Shown: positions 34,938-44,577, numbered from the stretch's first letter. The stretch: DNA of 49,428 nucleotides from Coriobacteriia bacterium (GCA_016649875.1 JAENWW010000011.1:1-49428), one strand, 5' to 3'. Notes: a model not told the origin generated them from the letters alone. Program-made: numbers and translations.

Positions 34938-35510
34938 TTATGATTGCTTCTCCCACATGGAGCGTGCCAATACCGGAACGATAAGTACCGTTACGATAGC
35001 ACATCCTATAAAGGATGGGACGAGATAGGTCAGCTGATACCCGGCAGAGTAGAGGAAGACATTTTGTCCCTTCGGCGCATTCTGCGCGAAGAAAATCACG
35101 CCGGATAAAAAGTGGGCCAAGAAACGTCCGACGGCGCCGATGAGGATTCCACCTATCGTGTAAACGAGCAAAGAAGTCGTTTTGCTCTTCATGAAGGCAT
35201 GCTCGGCCGGCTTTTTGAACAACCCGGCCAGTCCGACGAGACCAAAAGCGATCGGGTAGTCGAGGAACACCTGGAACACGTTGAATATGTAGGGTGCTAT
35301 CAAAAAATCGATTCCTCCGCACAGAGCACCGGCGAGCATTCCGACCAAGGGCCCTCTGAAAAGCGCCAAGATGAGTATCGGTGTCATCGCAAGCGAAATC
35401 GAACCGCCCGCCGCGTTTATCGGCAGACGAACGTTGAGGTAGTCGAGCACCGCGAAAAGCGCTACCGACAATCCAATTTCAGCTATAGTACGGATACGTT
35501 CATTTCTCAT
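34938..35510 (-). CDS. thiT: Thiamine transporter ThiT (ECF S-component)
   Basis: 190 residues with about six hydrophobic segments. ThiT hallmarks: GGSISLAMTPILILALFRGP in the first third and YQLTYLVPSFIGCAIV near the end. It captures thiamine with high affinity and works with the shared EcfA/EcfT module, which is not in this window. The GGTGGAG site lies five bases before the ATG. A TPP riboswitch lies upstream. Confidence 0.93.
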   Translation of the reverse strand: MRNERIRTIAEIGLSVALFAVLDYLNVRLPINAAGGSISLAMTPILILALFRGPLVGMLAGALCGGIDFLIAPYIFNVFQVFLDYPIAFGLVGLAGLFKKPAEHAFMKSKTTSLLVYTIGGILIGAVGRFLAHFLSGVIFFAQNAPKGQNVFLYSAGYQLTYLVPSFIGCAIVTVLIVPVLARSMWEKQS

Positions 35511-35566
35511 AACTCCACCTTTTCCTGTAACGTGACGGGCCGTGTGGATGAGAGATATGTGAGATA

Positions 35567-35663
35567 TACTCGTCCAACGTGCATGTGCTGCATTACCAGC
35601 ACCGTCATTTCGGTCGTGACCTCAAGGCCACCTCTCAGCCGCGTCGCACGCAGCTCCCGAGTC
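35567..35663 (-). promoter_or_regulatory. TPP (THI-box) riboswitch
   Basis: Minus strand: GCGGCTGAGAGG (pyrimidine-sensor arm with CUGAGA), then ATGACGGTGCTGGTAATGCAG (pyrophosphate arm, like CTGGATAATGCCAG), closed by P1 ACTCG/CGAGT (35658-35662 with 35568-35572). It lies just before thiT-thiN. No U-tract terminator follows, so the switch probably acts on the ribosome-binding site. A weak -10 TAAATT precedes it. Confidence 0.87.
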
Positions 35664-35744
35664 GAATAATTTACGAGTTCAACGATAACACACAATGATT
35701 TCGAGAAGCATATCTTCTTATGATATTTCAGGCTACCGGCTCGT

Positions 35745-36866
35745 TTAAGGGGTCAGAAAGCCCCCGACGCCCAGATAGACGCTACGGGCGATAATGTCTT
35801 TGAATTGCGAGTCATCCATCAAGGCGGCGTCGGTCGCGTTTGCAAGCGAACCGAATGAAACCTGAAACGCCTGCTTCCGGCTCACCGAGCCTGAAGCCAT
35901 CTTGCTTGAGGAAAGCCGCACATTTTGCGCATAGGACTTCAACTCACCGTACACCTGCGATCCGACGGAGCCGGAAGCGACGACCTGAGTCGAATTCTGG
36001 CTCGGATCATAGACTACCAATCCGCTCGAGCCTGCATCGCGAACCGCAAGTTGAATCATGACGTCGCTTCGCTCATATGCTTTTTGAAGCAACGAGGCCG
36101 AGCTTTTTTTCTCCGCCGCCGAGCGCGTCACGATCACGTCTGCTCCCGCCGCTTTGAAGAGCGATGAAAGTCTCCGTGCGACATCGAATGTGATGTCGGA
36201 CGTTTCGTTCGAAGAGTAGAGAGGAACGATTGAAATCGTTTTCCATTTGAGATCGAAATCCTTCAAAACGATATCTTGGCTGCCGCCCGAAACGCGAATC
36301 GTCACCGCGTCTCCGGTGAAAACGGTTCCGCCAATCACCGGAGAAACAGAGAGGACCGTTCCCGCCTCTTGGTATGAGGGCTCACTCACCAAAACCGGAA
36401 CGAGACCGAGTTGCGTGAGTGCTCTCGTCGCATAAAGTTCATTTTCACCGACGACGTTCGGGACCTGCAGTTGCTCGGTGCCTCCCGATACCACGAGAGA
36501 AACCAAACCACTGCCTTTGGGACGCTTTGATTTTTTCGGGCTTTGATCGATGACCGTACCGCGTTTCACGGCCGAAAAGCGCCTCTCGACTATTTTTGCG
36601 TGAAGTCCTGCCTGTTCGATACGCGTCGCCGCCAAGTCGCTATCGATTCCGATGACGTTGGGAACGGTCACCAGCGCGCTTCGGTAATATAATCCGTACC
36701 CTCCGAAGGACAATAAAATAACAAGGGCGAACGCAATCGCGAAGCCCTTGTTGATTTTTATACTCGAAGTCTGACGAGGCTCTTTCTCTCGATCAAGCTC
36801 CGGTAATAAAACTATTTCTCGAAGTGTACGCTCTTGTTCCATGAGTCTCGCTAGCTGATCGTCCAC
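35745..36866 (-). CDS. Membrane PASTA-domain protein with degenerate amidase-like domain
   Basis: 373 residues: short cytoplasmic N-terminus, one membrane helix (about 40-61), two PASTA repeats (64-128, VPNVIGIDSDLAATRIEQAG; 132-195, VPNVVGENELYATRALTQLG), then residues 209-373 that align in pattern with Amidase_3 (FDVARRLSSLFKAAGADVIVTR; ...DDSQFKDIIARSVYLGVGGFL). PASTA domains bind peptidoglycan or lipid II. The zinc and catalytic residues of the amidase seem absent: the GHGG site reads VPLYSS, the SIHAN site reads IQLAVR, the VEVGF site reads VSFGS. It would thus bind but not cut. GTG start overlapping glpX by 16 nt; ATG 36842 is an equally good start. Confidence 0.78.
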   Translation of the reverse strand: MDDQLARLMEQERTLREIVLLPELDREKEPRQTSSIKINKGFAIAFALVILLSFGGYGLYYRSALVTVPNVIGIDSDLAATRIEQAGLHAKIVERRFSAVKRGTVIDQSPKKSKRPKGSGLVSLVVSGGTEQLQVPNVVGENELYATRALTQLGLVPVLVSEPSYQEAGTVLSVSPVIGGTVFTGDAVTIRVSGGSQDIVLKDFDLKWKTISIVPLYSSNETSDITFDVARRLSSLFKAAGADVIVTRSAAEKKSSASLLQKAYERSDVMIQLAVRDAGSSGLVVYDPSQNSTQVVASGSVGSQVYGELKSYAQNVRLSSSKMASGSVSRKQAFQVSFGSLANATDAALMDDSQFKDIIARSVYLGVGGFLTP

Positions 36867-37801
36867 ATTCCGTCTGCGGCACTGCGATGTATGGTCTCGA
36901 CGAAACGAATCGTCTTCGTGCTTCCGTCGAATACGACCGAATGAACGCGCCCGCCGTGAACACCCTTCACAAGCTCACCGTCGGTGACGCCTGCAGCGAT
37001 GAAGACCGCATCATCGGTGCGAACCAAATCATCGAGCGTGAGCACACCGTCGATGTCGACTCCGGAAGTTTTCGTGGCGCGCTTGATTTCCTCTTCATTT
37101 CTGAAGTTGAATCGTCCCTGGAATCCCCCGCCGACGCACTTCATGGCGGTGGCGGCCAAAACACCTTCGGGAGCTCCGCCGGCACCCATGTAAAGGTCTA
37201 TGCCGGAGTGCTCGATCGAAGTCGCGACGACACCGAATACATCACCGTCGGTGATGAGGCGAACGCGTGCACCGGCCGCATGCACCTCGTTGATGAGATC
37301 GACGTGGCGATCGCGCTCGAGAATGCAGACGACGAGCTCATCGACCGGCTTTCCGAGAGCGGCGGCGACATTGTTGACGTTTTCGGTGTGCGAAGCATCG
37401 ATATCGATCGCGTCTTTGGCTTTCGGACCGGCGGCGATTTTCCACATATAGGTATCGGGAGCATAGAGCAGTGAGCCACGAGGCGCAAAAGCGATGGTGA
37501 CCAGTGCATTCGGCTGAGCGTAGGCGCAGAGATTGGTCCCCTCGAGAGGATCGACGGCGATATCGATCTCCTCGCCACCGCGACCCACCTCTTCGCCGAT
37601 ATAGAGCATGGGAGCCTCATCGCGCTCGCCCTCGCCGATGACGATTCGACCGGAAAAATCAATTGTGTCGAATTGCTTGCGCATTGCCTCTACCGCGGCG
37701 GCATCGGCAAGGTCTTTCTTGCCTCTACCGATCCACTCCGCAGCAGCAAACGCCGCGGATTCGGCAACTGATAGAATCTCATTGATACGCTTGCTATCCA
37801 T
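36851..37801 (-). CDS. glpX: Fructose-1,6-bisphosphatase class II
   Basis: 316 residues. Gluconeogenic hydrolysis of fructose-1,6-bisphosphate. GlpX signatures: GEGERDEAPMLYIGE, the metal-binding DIAVDPLEGTN, GDVFGVVATS, YMGAGGAPEGVLAATA and the C-terminal GVTDGELVKGV. The ATG has AAAGGTAGG upstream. It follows rsmB after ~67 bp. Confidence 0.94.
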   Translation of the reverse strand: MDSKRINEILSVAESAAFAAAEWIGRGKKDLADAAAVEAMRKQFDTIDFSGRIVIGEGERDEAPMLYIGEEVGRGGEEIDIAVDPLEGTNLCAYAQPNALVTIAFAPRGSLLYAPDTYMWKIAAGPKAKDAIDIDASHTENVNNVAAALGKPVDELVVCILERDRHVDLINEVHAAGARVRLITDGDVFGVVATSIEHSGIDLYMGAGGAPEGVLAATAMKCVGGGFQGRFNFRNEEEIKRATKTSGVDIDGVLTLDDLVRTDDAVFIAAGVTDGELVKGVHGGRVHSVVFDGSTKTIRFVETIHRSAADGMWTIS

Positions 37802-37868
37802 TGATACCTACCTTTCAAAGTCATTTTCTCATACAATTTTTACGTTAAGACGACAACTGTCGCCTCGG

Positions 37869-39260
37869 CTATCCTCGTTTAATACGCGCAATGAAGTGCC
37901 CGTCGGGTCCGTCATCAAGCGGAATGGACTGGAAAAATCCTTCCTCAGTGATAAAGCTTTCCCAACTTTCAGGTAGTTCCGAAGCTCGAATCTGCTCGAT
38001 TTCGAACGAACTTCCCTGAGGACTTTCCAAAAACTTTTGCACGACTTCTGCGTTTTCTTCTTTAGCCATTGTACAGGTTGCAAAGATAATTTTCCCCTTC
38101 GGTTTAACCAAATGCGAGGCCGCCATAAGTAACTCCATAGAAATTTCGGCAAGAGCGGCAATATCGGACTCGGACAGGCGCCACCGTTTATCGACATGGC
38201 GCCGTAGCGTCCCGATCCCTGAGCACGGTGCATCGATTAAAACGGTGTCGGCCACGTTCGATCCGCCGACCGCCTCGATGAGTGCATCGGCATCGCGCGC
38301 ATCCACCGTTTGCACGCTCACTTCAGACAAGCCGTATCGAAGAGCCTGTTCGAGCGTGATCATCGACTTGTACTCGAAAGAATCGATACCTATCACACGA
38401 GCCGCCGCGGAACCGCTCAAACGCGCTTCACTTGCAAGCAGAAGGGTCTTGGTCCCTCTCCCCGATCCGATTTCGACGATTGTTTCTTCCGCACGCGCGT
38501 CGCACAGTTTCACGACGAGTTGGGCCGCCGCATCGATGGTGAAGAGTCGACGGGTGCCGACGAGTTCGCCTGCAACGGCTATCGCGGGATTTGAGACCTT
38601 GAGCGCACGCGGAAGGAGGGGGTCGAGGAGGGAAACCACGACGCCCTCTTTTTCAAGCGCGGTAATCGCGGTATCCACTTCTCCGTACCACGAGGGCACC
38701 GCCAGGTAGAAAGGAGGCGCCTGGTTGAAGGCGGCCAAAACAGTTTCGGTTCGAGACATTCCGAACTGATCGACGAATCGCTTCGTGAGCCACAGCGGAA
38801 ACCCGTACGCACGCGCAAGCGCTTCGACATCGGTTGCAGGATCGCCGAAAGGAAAATCGGAGCTCAGCTTGATAGCTGAGCGCAAAATGGCGTTTGCAAG
38901 GCCGGAAGAATGCGGGTGCACGGATTTAACGAGTTCGACACCTTGGTCGACCGCCGCATAATCACGCTTCTCTTCGATGAAAATTTCATACAGAGCGATT
39001 TTGAGGGCATCGCGCACTTTAGGTTTGATGTGGTTCGGTTTCTCGCACAATCGACTCAAAATCTCATCGAGAGTACCGTCGTAACTGATGACGCCGTAAG
39101 AAAGACGTGTCGCATAGGCGGCATCCCGTGCGTCGAGCTTGGCGTATTTGAGCTGTTGGGAAAGCGTCTCATGGGCGAATGAATCGCCGGCATGCACTTT
39201 ACGCACCACTTCATAGGCGACTTTTCTCCCCGGACTGAGCTTGTCGGGTTTTACTGCCAT
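37869..39260 (-). CDS. rsmB: 16S rRNA (cytosine967-C5)-methyltransferase RsmB
   Basis: 463 residues. N-terminal NusB-like RNA-binding domain (about 5-140), then a SAM methyltransferase: VEIGSGRGTKTLLLAS, the catalytic-pocket DAPCSGIGTLRRHVDKRW and FATCTMAKEENAEVV, which carries the nucleophile Cys. The ATG overlaps the end of fmt by 10 nt. It stands in the classic priA-def-fmt-rsmB operon. Confidence 0.95.
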   Translation of the reverse strand: MAVKPDKLSPGRKVAYEVVRKVHAGDSFAHETLSQQLKYAKLDARDAAYATRLSYGVISYDGTLDEILSRLCEKPNHIKPKVRDALKIALYEIFIEEKRDYAAVDQGVELVKSVHPHSSGLANAILRSAIKLSSDFPFGDPATDVEALARAYGFPLWLTKRFVDQFGMSRTETVLAAFNQAPPFYLAVPSWYGEVDTAITALEKEGVVVSLLDPLLPRALKVSNPAIAVAGELVGTRRLFTIDAAAQLVVKLCDARAEETIVEIGSGRGTKTLLLASEARLSGSAAARVIGIDSFEYKSMITLEQALRYGLSEVSVQTVDARDADALIEAVGGSNVADTVLIDAPCSGIGTLRRHVDKRWRLSESDIAALAEISMELLMAASHLVKPKGKIIFATCTMAKEENAEVVQKFLESPQGSSFEIEQIRASELPESWESFITEEGFFQSIPLDDGPDGHFIARIKRG

Positions 39261-40204
39261 GTCGCACCCGTTTTCAAACGAGCTCCGCGTGCGTATTCAT
39301 CCGCACTCATGGCTTTCTTTCCATCGGCTTTGATTTCGATGAGTTCCACTACTCCGTTCGAACAGCCGAGATAGACCGCATGCTTGACGACGGCTATCCG
39401 ACCCTCTTCAATAGATTCGGGCATATCAAAAATGTTTTCTCCGCGGTGAGCAACGACGGACGCGTGCAAAACCACCGTGCCCACTCCTGCAAGCATCAGG
39501 CGCGCGGGAGCTGACGAGGAACTCGCTCGTACTCTACGCACGAATTCCTCGGCATCGAGTTTCGGACTGAGCGCAACGTCGGACTTGCTTATCTTGTGCG
39601 CATAGGTGGCAAGCGATTCATCTTGCTTTTTCCATACGAGCGCACCTGATTGAAATAAATCCAACACCTCATCCATGAGATTGGCGGCGATTTCTCCGAG
39701 CTCCCGTGTCAATTGAGCGGTGGATTTATGGCCGATTTCCGTCGAGACGTTCATGGCATAGTCTCCGGTGTCCAGACCCTCCTCCATACGCATCAGCGAT
39801 ACGCCGGTCTCCTCGTCTCCCGCCAAAATAGCCCGCTGAACGGGGGCCGCGCCACGCCATGTCGGAAGCAAGGAGGCATGGAGGTTCACGCAACCGAGCC
39901 GCGGTATATCCAAAATGCGGCGAGGCAGAATCATACCGTAAGCTGCAACGACGATGAGATCGGGCGCAAAAGCCAAAATTTGTGAAACTATTCCGTCGTC
40001 TTTGAGCGTCGAGGGAGTGAACACGGAAATGCCGAGCTTTTCAGCCGCCACCTTAACCGGCGAGGGGAAAAGTTCATTGCCCCTTTTGGACCGTGCATCC
40101 GCACGCGTGTACACCGCAACGATATCGGCTCTTTGCGCCAAAATCTGTAAAGTCGGCACGGCGTATTGAGGAGTTCCCATGTATATGATGCGCAGTTTTG
40201 ACAT
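39251..40204 (-). CDS. fmt: Methionyl-tRNA formyltransferase
   Basis: 317 residues. Formylates initiator Met-tRNA. MGTPQYAVPTLQ, the folate and catalytic region LPRRILDIPRLGCVNLHASLLPTWRG-like (split as NLHASLLP, RGAAPVQRAI) and MEEGLDTGDY. The C-terminal OB domain begins at ~205. It lies 3 bp after def. Confidence 0.96.
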   Translation of the reverse strand: MSKLRIIYMGTPQYAVPTLQILAQRADIVAVYTRADARSKRGNELFPSPVKVAAEKLGISVFTPSTLKDDGIVSQILAFAPDLIVVAAYGMILPRRILDIPRLGCVNLHASLLPTWRGAAPVQRAILAGDEETGVSLMRMEEGLDTGDYAMNVSTEIGHKSTAQLTRELGEIAANLMDEVLDLFQSGALVWKKQDESLATYAHKISKSDVALSPKLDAEEFVRRVRASSSSAPARLMLAGVGTVVLHASVVAHRGENIFDMPESIEEGRIAVVKHAVYLGCSNGVVELIEIKADGKKAMSADEYARGARLKTGATWQ

Positions 40205-40207
40205 CGA

Positions 40208-40738
40208 TCAGCTCATATAATGTTCGCGCATAACTTGTCTGCGAACCTTCGGCGTTGCGCGGTCGATGATCAAAATCCCCTTCAAATGGTCCATTTCATG
40301 CTGAATGACGCGTGCGGTGAACTCGTCGGCATCGATATGAACGGGATTGCCGTGCGCATCGAGCCCTTCGACGACGACGCTTTCGGGTCGTGAAACGGGG
40401 AAATAGATGTCGGGAAAGGACAGACAGCCCTCATCGAGTTCGATTATCGTTTCCGACGCCGACAGAATCACCGGATTGCACAATACTTTCGGAGAATTCT
40501 GCTCCTGTGTATCGTCATATACGAAAAAATTCTTCGCCACGCCGACTTGGATGGCAGCCAACCCGACACCCTCCTCCTTATACATGGTGGAGATCATGTC
40601 ATCGATGAGTTTTTTGAAGTCCGGCTCGTTTATCGGATCGACATCATTACTCACGGTTTTCAAAAGCGGATTCGGATACGGAATGACTTTCAATTCACGT
40701 GCCTTTCGGAAGGGATGATTTTTCTTGTATCTTTTCAT
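40208..40738 (-). CDS. def: Peptide deformylase
   Basis: 176 residues. Removes the formyl group from nascent proteins. All three motifs are intact: EGVGLAAIQVG, ELDEGCLSFPD (metal Cys) and VIQHEMDHLKGIL (two His and catalytic Glu). The first ~14 residues are a basic extension; the conserved part starts near VIPYPNPLLK. Confidence 0.95.
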   Translation of the reverse strand: MKRYKKNHPFRKARELKVIPYPNPLLKTVSNDVDPINEPDFKKLIDDMISTMYKEEGVGLAAIQVGVAKNFFVYDDTQEQNSPKVLCNPVILSASETIIELDEGCLSFPDIYFPVSRPESVVVEGLDAHGNPVHIDADEFTARVIQHEMDHLKGILIIDRATPKVRRQVMREHYMS

Positions 40739-40766
40739 AAATCAAGTATACCAACTAATCGTGTGG

Positions 40767-42905
40767 CTACATGAGCGACAAGGGGTCGACATCGACGGCG
40801 ACGCCGACATGATGCGAGCTCGGTACACTCTTAAGCTTTTCAAGAACGATATCACCGAGCGCGACACCGCGCTTCGCCTTGATCAGCAGATGATAGCGAA
40901 ACTTGTTGTTGATCCGTGAAAGCGCACACGGAGCAGGCCCGAGCAAAGTGATATCGGTCTCGTCTGCAAATGCTTTTCCCAACGACTCGGCGTACTCTTT
41001 TGCATCGGTTTCTTTCACAGCGGAAAGAATCACGTTGGCAAGCCGGACATAGGGAGGATACCTCAGCTCGCGCCTGACTTCGGACTCCGGCTCATAAAAG
41101 AGAGAACGGTCGTGCTTTTGCGCCGCGACAATCGCTGGATGGTCGGCCCAATAGGTCTGGATGATGACTCGACCGGTCTCCTCCCCTCGACCCGCACGTC
41201 CCGCGACCTGCTCGAGCAATTGATACGTGCGCTCTCCCGCCTGATAGTCGGGAAGATTGAGCGTGACATCGGCAGTGACGACGCCGACGAGCGTCACCTC
41301 GGGAAAATCGAGTCCTTTTGCAATCATTTGCGTTCCGAGCAAAACTCCATACTCGAGATCGGCGAACTGAGCGAGAAGTTTTTGATGGGCGTTTTTGGTC
41401 GTCGTCGTGTCGGCATCCATTCTCACGACGGGCATAGCGGGAAACAACGCCTTTAATTCCGACTCGAGGCGCTGCGTTCCCGCACCGAACTGGCGCAAGT
41501 ACGGGCTTCCGCACTCGGGACACACGCCCGGCAACGGCTCGATGAGATTGCACTGATGACAGCGAAGATGGTTGTTGTGTTCATGGTAGGTCAAAGAGGT
41601 CGAGCAGTTTTTGCAGTGAGGAACATACCCACACTCCCTACAGAGAAGAAACGATGCCGATCCCCTTCTGTTGAGGAGCAAAATCGCCTTCTGTTTCTTT
41701 GCTTCGACCGTTTCAAGAGCGGCGGCGAGTTCACGGGAAAACATCGAATGATTGCCTTCCTCGAACTCTTTCGTCAAATCGACCACGGTGACTTCCGGCA
41801 ACGCACGATGATTCGCGCGCTCATCCAAAACGACCTGTTTCCACCGGTTTTCGGCGCACAAGTTCAATGCCTCGAATGAGGGCGTCGCACTTCCCAAGAC
41901 GAGAGGAATGTGTCGCAACCGCGCCATGAAAACAGCGACATCGCGCGCGTGATAGCGGGGGGAACTCGACTGCTTGTACGAACTGTCATGCTCTTCATCG
42001 ATGATGATGAGCCCGGTGTGCGCCAACGGGGCGAAAAGTGCGGAGCGGGCGCCCACGACCACACGGGCATCGCCGGATTGGATGCGATCCCACTGATCTT
42101 GTTTTTCGCTGTCGGAAAGTTTCGAATGAACCACCGCGACCAAATCGCCGAAGCGCGCCTTGAAACGACCGACGGTCTGAGGGGTGAGGGAAATCTCGGG
42201 AACGAGCGCAATCGCCCCTTGACCGCTCTCCAACGTCTTCTCGATCGCCTGAAGATATACCTCCGTTTTGCCTGAGCCGGTAATACCGTCGAGCACGACG
42301 ACGCCAGCGCCGGCAGCGGTTGCCTCGGCAATGGCGTCAAGGGCTGTGATTTGGCCGGCAGTCAATTTTTCCGGTCGCACATATTCCATCGATGCCGGTG
42401 TGATGTCGCCGCGATACACCCGCTTGATTTCGCACTCCACGTAACCGTGCGCCTCGAGAAGTTGCATGGTTTTGTGATCGGCGCCGGCGACGGCCCCCCG
42501 GAGCTCTTTATACGTGCGCGGAAAATCCTTCAGTTGGGAGAGGATCGCGATCTGCTTTTTCGCCTGGGGCCGCGGCACAAACTCCCGGCCCTTCTCGGTA
42601 AGCGAATAGGTATATTCGAACCGGTGTCCCGAGGCCGAGTTCATCGCCTCGAACGTCCCGTCGACGGTTTCTCTGACGACGAACTTGCCCGAAGACGGCG
42701 TGAACAGACGTATCGCCACCGCGAGAGGGGAACCGTACTCACGAGCGATCCAGCGTGCGGTCTCGACGGCATTCTCATCGAAATACGGACCGTCGACAGG
42801 AGCTATTATCGGATTGATCTCAAAGGTTGCGTTTTGTAATGATTCATCGTTGCCGTCGATGATTTCGACCACGTAGCCGACGACGACCTGCGCTGCAAAA
42901 CGCAC
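40767..42905 (-). CDS. priA: Primosomal replication protein N' (PriA helicase), 5' end unclear
   Basis: 712 residues from the GTG at 42905. Restarts stalled forks. Walker A DGITGSGKTEVYLQ, motif II IIDEEHDSSYKQ, zinc site CRECGYVPHCKNC plus CHQC and CPEC, and motif VI EQVAGRAGRGEE. The predicted start is internal: upstream codons in the same frame from 42906 to ~43018 encode the conserved PriA N-terminus (VRAVDKPFTYSVDE, FSVGYAVL) with no ATG, GTG or TTG before a stop at 43038. An ATG at 43036 would reach this frame if one base were added in the T5 run at 43020-43024. The true gene therefore probably spans 40767-43036. Confidence 0.9.
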   Translation of the reverse strand: MRFAAQVVVGYVVEIIDGNDESLQNATFEINPIIAPVDGPYFDENAVETARWIAREYGSPLAVAIRLFTPSSGKFVVRETVDGTFEAMNSASGHRFEYTYSLTEKGREFVPRPQAKKQIAILSQLKDFPRTYKELRGAVAGADHKTMQLLEAHGYVECEIKRVYRGDITPASMEYVRPEKLTAGQITALDAIAEATAAGAGVVVLDGITGSGKTEVYLQAIEKTLESGQGAIALVPEISLTPQTVGRFKARFGDLVAVVHSKLSDSEKQDQWDRIQSGDARVVVGARSALFAPLAHTGLIIIDEEHDSSYKQSSSPRYHARDVAVFMARLRHIPLVLGSATPSFEALNLCAENRWKQVVLDERANHRALPEVTVVDLTKEFEEGNHSMFSRELAAALETVEAKKQKAILLLNRRGSASFLLCRECGYVPHCKNCSTSLTYHEHNNHLRCHQCNLIEPLPGVCPECGSPYLRQFGAGTQRLESELKALFPAMPVVRMDADTTTTKNAHQKLLAQFADLEYGVLLGTQMIAKGLDFPEVTLVGVVTADVTLNLPDYQAGERTYQLLEQVAGRAGRGEETGRVIIQTYWADHPAIVAAQKHDRSLFYEPESEVRRELRYPPYVRLANVILSAVKETDAKEYAESLGKAFADETDITLLGPAPCALSRINNKFRYHLLIKAKRGVALGDIVLEKLKSVPSSHHVGVAVDVDPLSLM

Positions 42906-43071
42906 CAGGACAGCATACCCGACGGAAAAATCATTCGGGAAATTTCGAGCGGTCTCATCGACCGAATAAGTGAACGGCTTATCGACCGCTCGGACTTTTA
43001 AATCTATGATGACTCTGATAAAAATAATCGGCTCATTTCAACTCGAATAACGGATGCTTGCCCATTCAAGT

Positions 43072-43105
43072 ATAACGAAGACCCCCGACAGTTCGGAGGT
43101 CTTCG
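43072..43105 (-). terminator. Terminator after metK
   Basis: Minus strand CGAAGACCTCCGA pairs with TCGGGGGTCTTCG (43093-43105 with 43076-43088), followed by TTAT. It separates metK from priA. Confidence 0.7.
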
Positions 43106-43140
43106 CAAGAATTACCGATATCGAAGCGTAAAAGTGCAGC

Positions 43141-44376
43141 TTAAGCGGCACCTTCGCAAGCAGCCTTGAGCTCGGCGACACGACTTGTCTTCTCCCACGT
43201 AAAGCCTTCCAAATCACGCCCGAAGTGACCGTAAGCCGCCGTCTTAGAGAAAATCGGCTTTCGCAAATCGAGGTCGCGGATAATCGCGCCCGGGCGCAAG
43301 TCGAACACCTTCTCGATTGCAGCTTCGATGGATGCGACCGCCACTTTTTCGGTTCCAAAGGTATCGAGCATGATCGAGAACGGTTTAGCGACCCCGATCG
43401 CATAGGCGAGCTGAATTTCACAACGGTCCGCCAAACCGGCGGCAACGACGTTTTTGGCGACCCAGCGAGCGGCATAGGCGGCCGAGCGATCGACTTTGGT
43501 GCAGTCTTTTCCGCTGAATGCACCGCCGCCGTGACGACCCATTCCACCGTAGGTATCGACGATGATCTTCCGCCCCGTCAAACCGGTGTCGCCCATCGGC
43601 CCGCCGACGACGAAACGACCCGTCGGGTTGACATAGATTTCGGCGTCTTTATAGGCAAGTCCCTCGGCATCGAAAACCGGCTTGATGATGTGCTCGATGA
43701 CATCGGGAGCCATCTGGTTATCTATATCGACGCCCTCGGCATGCTGTGAGGAAATCAAGATTTTCTCCACTCCCACAGGCTTTCCGTGATCGTAGCGTAC
43801 GGAGACTTGCGTTTTGCCGTCGGGCCGCAGATACGGAAGCGTTCCCGACTTGCGTACGGCGGTGAGGCGCTCCGCGAGACGATGCGCCAGATAAATCGGC
43901 ATCGGCATGAAATGCGGAGTCTCGTTGCAGGCGTAACCGAACATCATGCCTTGGTCGCCGGCGCCCACACTCTCGATCGGGTCGTAATCCGCGCCGTGCT
44001 GCGTCTCGAAGCTCTCGTCGACTCCCTGCGCGATATCGGGACTTTGCGCATGAATCACATTCACGACGCCACAGGTGTTGCCGTCGAAACCGAACTCCGA
44101 ACTGTTGTAACCGATTTTCGCGATGGTCTCGCGGACGATGCGATCGACATCGACATAGGCGTGGGTGCGGACCTCGCCACCGACAACCACCAGGCCGGTC
44201 GTCACGAAGGTTTCACAGGCGCAGCGAACGCTGTCCACGTCGCCCTCGCCTTTCGCTTGGAGCTTTGCCTCCTCCGTCAAAATGGCATCGAGCACGGCAT
44301 CTGAAATCTGATCGCACATCTTATCGGGGTGTCCTTCGGTGACCGACTCCGATGTGAACAAATAGTTATCCGACAT
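43141..44376 (-). CDS. metK: S-adenosylmethionine synthetase
   Basis: 411 residues. Makes SAM from Met and [23 protein letters not shown] at the start, [12 protein letters not shown], and the phosphate loop [22 protein letters not shown] follows AAAGGAAG. It is controlled by the SAM-I riboswitch and terminator just upstream, so high SAM should shut it off. The SAM feeds the methyltransferases in this window (TrmD, RsmB, RsmD). Confidence 0.97.
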   Translation of the reverse strand: MSDNYLFTSESVTEGHPDKMCDQISDAVLDAILTEEAKLQAKGEGDVDSVRCACETFVTTGLVVVGGEVRTHAYVDVDRIVRETIAKIGYNSSEFGFDGNTCGVVNVIHAQSPDIAQGVDESFETQHGADYDPIESVGAGDQGMMFGYACNETPHFMPMPIYLAHRLAERLTAVRKSGTLPYLRPDGKTQVSVRYDHGKPVGVEKILISSQHAEGVDIDNQMAPDVIEHIIKPVFDAEGLAYKDAEIYVNPTGRFVVGGPMGDTGLTGRKIIVDTYGGMGRHGGGAFSGKDCTKVDRSAAYAARWVAKNVVAAGLADRCEIQLAYAIGVAKPFSIMLDTFGTEKVAVASIEAAIEKVFDLRPGAIIRDLDLRKPIFSKTAAYGHFGRDLEGFTWEKTSRVAELKAACEGAA

Positions 44377-44401
44377 ATCGACTTCCTTTCGCTTTCGCCT
44401 A

Positions 44402-44432
44402 AAAAAATACCCTCATCAAAAGAGATAAGGGT
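44402..44432 (-). terminator. SAM-I regulated terminator
   Basis: Minus strand ACCCTTATC/GATGAGGGT (44424-44432 with 44409-44417) then ATTTTTTT. GATGAGGG also occurs at the 3' side of the riboswitch P1 stem, so the two helices can compete. Confidence 0.88.
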
Positions 44433-44448
44433 CAGTTACGAAAAATCC

Positions 44449-44577
44449 CTCATCTGCCAGACCGATCGTCTGCCGAGAAGGGGCACCGTTGCGCCGCTGA
44501 GCGCTGGTTGCCGGGGTGTCAATGGGCTCGGTCCCTCGACCCTAAGCAATGCCTAATCGACATCGCCTCTTGATGAT
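44449..44577 (-). promoter_or_regulatory. SAM-I (S-box) riboswitch
   Basis: Minus strand: ATCAAGAGGCG, then the core GAGGGACCGAGCCC-ATTGACACCCCGGCAACC (split here), AACGGTGCC and the closing GGCAGATGAG. P1 pairs 44572-44577 with 44449-44454. It lies between the psiE promoter and metK and fills most of the 44377-44710 gap. Confidence 0.93.
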
